DNA of 64,000 bases from Martinezella lusitana (GTDB taxonomy: Bacteria; Pseudomonadota; Alphaproteobacteria; Rhizobiales; Rhizobiaceae): positions 1 through 64,000 of the forward strand of contig NZ_JACHBG010000015.1 in NCBI RefSeq assembly GCF_014207095.1, written 5' to 3'. This document shows, piece by piece, positions 63,753-64,000 of this stretch. Made by a program: the position numbers and the translations under genes. The notes below the pieces were generated by a model, which had not been told where the DNA came from, ran no database searches, and saw only the letters and a list, made by a program, of their open reading frames with translations. Positions within the stretch are counted from its first letter, which is position 1. Every line of letters begins with the position of its first letter.

Positions 63753-64000
63753 GTGTTCAATTTCCTGAAAAAGCTCTTCGGTAGGGGCAAGCAGGTGGAA
63801 CAGGGGCCGCCGGCTCCAGCGACACCGGACGTCGTCCCCATCAGGACGCTGGATCTCAACATCCCCGACGAAGCCTTGCAGGACGAAGCCCGTTTTGCGA
63901 CCTATCTGCAGGAGCGGCTGCCGTTTTTCGGCGACCTGATCAGGATCGACTACGATGCCAACGTCGGAAGTCTGACGCTGCACAGCCGCAGCGGCGATAC
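63753..64000 (+). CDS. Hypothetical protein, N-terminal part (partial)
   Basis: An open frame starts at GTG 63753 behind GGGGA and runs to the window edge (82 codons). The start M-F-N-F-L-K-K-L-F-G is followed by a Pro/Ala-rich linker and then an ordinary alpha/beta-like sequence. I cannot name the family. Confidence 0.5.
   Translation, partial: MFNFLKKLFGRGKQVEQGPPAPATPDVVPIRTLDLNIPDEALQDEARFATYLQERLPFFGDLIRIDYDANVGSLTLHSRSGD

Overview
The window is high-GC chromosomal DNA from an alphaproteobacterium, most likely the order Hyphomicrobiales and probably Rhizobium. I infer this from several things: a cpa/tad (ctp-type) Flp pilus locus, an AttM-like lactonase of the Agrobacterium/Rhizobium type, a two-palindrome element that resembles the rhizobial RIME1 repeat, TTAACCAT (CtrA-type) half-sites near the pilus genes, and the family-level look of the transporters. 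No phage, insertion sequence, plasmid origin or CRISPR array is visible.

Layout. 1-4 kb: the tail of an unknown gene, a secreted protein, and a 986-residue kinase / M23-like / PLP-enzyme fusion. 4.4-12.5 kb: a small conserved-looking protein, a P1-family peptidase, a peptide-type ABC importer (binding protein plus two permeases, no ATPase), an amidase, and an Lrp regulator divergent from an EamA exporter. 12.5-15.5 kb: a minus-strand group with an M17 aminopeptidase, a MarR regulator and an NlpC/P60 hydrolase. 15.7-28.5 kb: the Flp pilus locus. cpaA-B-C-D-E-F-tadB-tadC and the pilin are on the minus strand. A stand-alone secretin N-domain protein and two TadE-like minor pilins are on the plus strand. 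A TadD-like TPR lipoprotein lies apart, beyond a LysE exporter.

28.6-40.2 kb: nucleoside uptake and salvage. deoB-add, then upp, run rightward. The BMP-type nucleoside ABC importer followed by cdd-punA-deoC-deoA runs leftward. A retropepsin-like protease sits between the two operons. Together these genes take up nucleosides, deaminate adenosine and cytidine, split them by phosphorolysis and feed deoxyribose-phosphate into central metabolism. A terminator-like hairpin after the binding-protein gene probably sets a high ratio of binding protein to the rest.

41-64 kb: a serine tRNA(GGA), then a run of small modules in which a regulator is usually divergent from its presumed target: LysR/nitrilase, XRE/SDR, LysR/AttM-like lactonase, HxlR/MFS, LysR/TauE and LacI/small ORF. 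This part also has a hygromycin-phosphotransferase-like kinase, an Rrf2/FAD-oxidoreductase pair, an isochorismatase-like hydrolase, an Old Yellow Enzyme plus SDR pair, and a large MscS channel. One gene at 57.1 kb is markedly AT-rich and looks acquired. The clearest regulatory DNA is two tandem palindromes before the HxlR gene, three palindromic LacI-type operators at 60.2 kb, and the same TCGGC-N3-GCCGA palindrome upstream of two different LysR genes.

I did not find a clearly new multi-gene defence or biosynthetic system. The most unusual items are the triple-domain fusion, the stand-alone secretin-domain protein in the pilus locus, the APH(4)-like kinase and the shared LysR palindrome.
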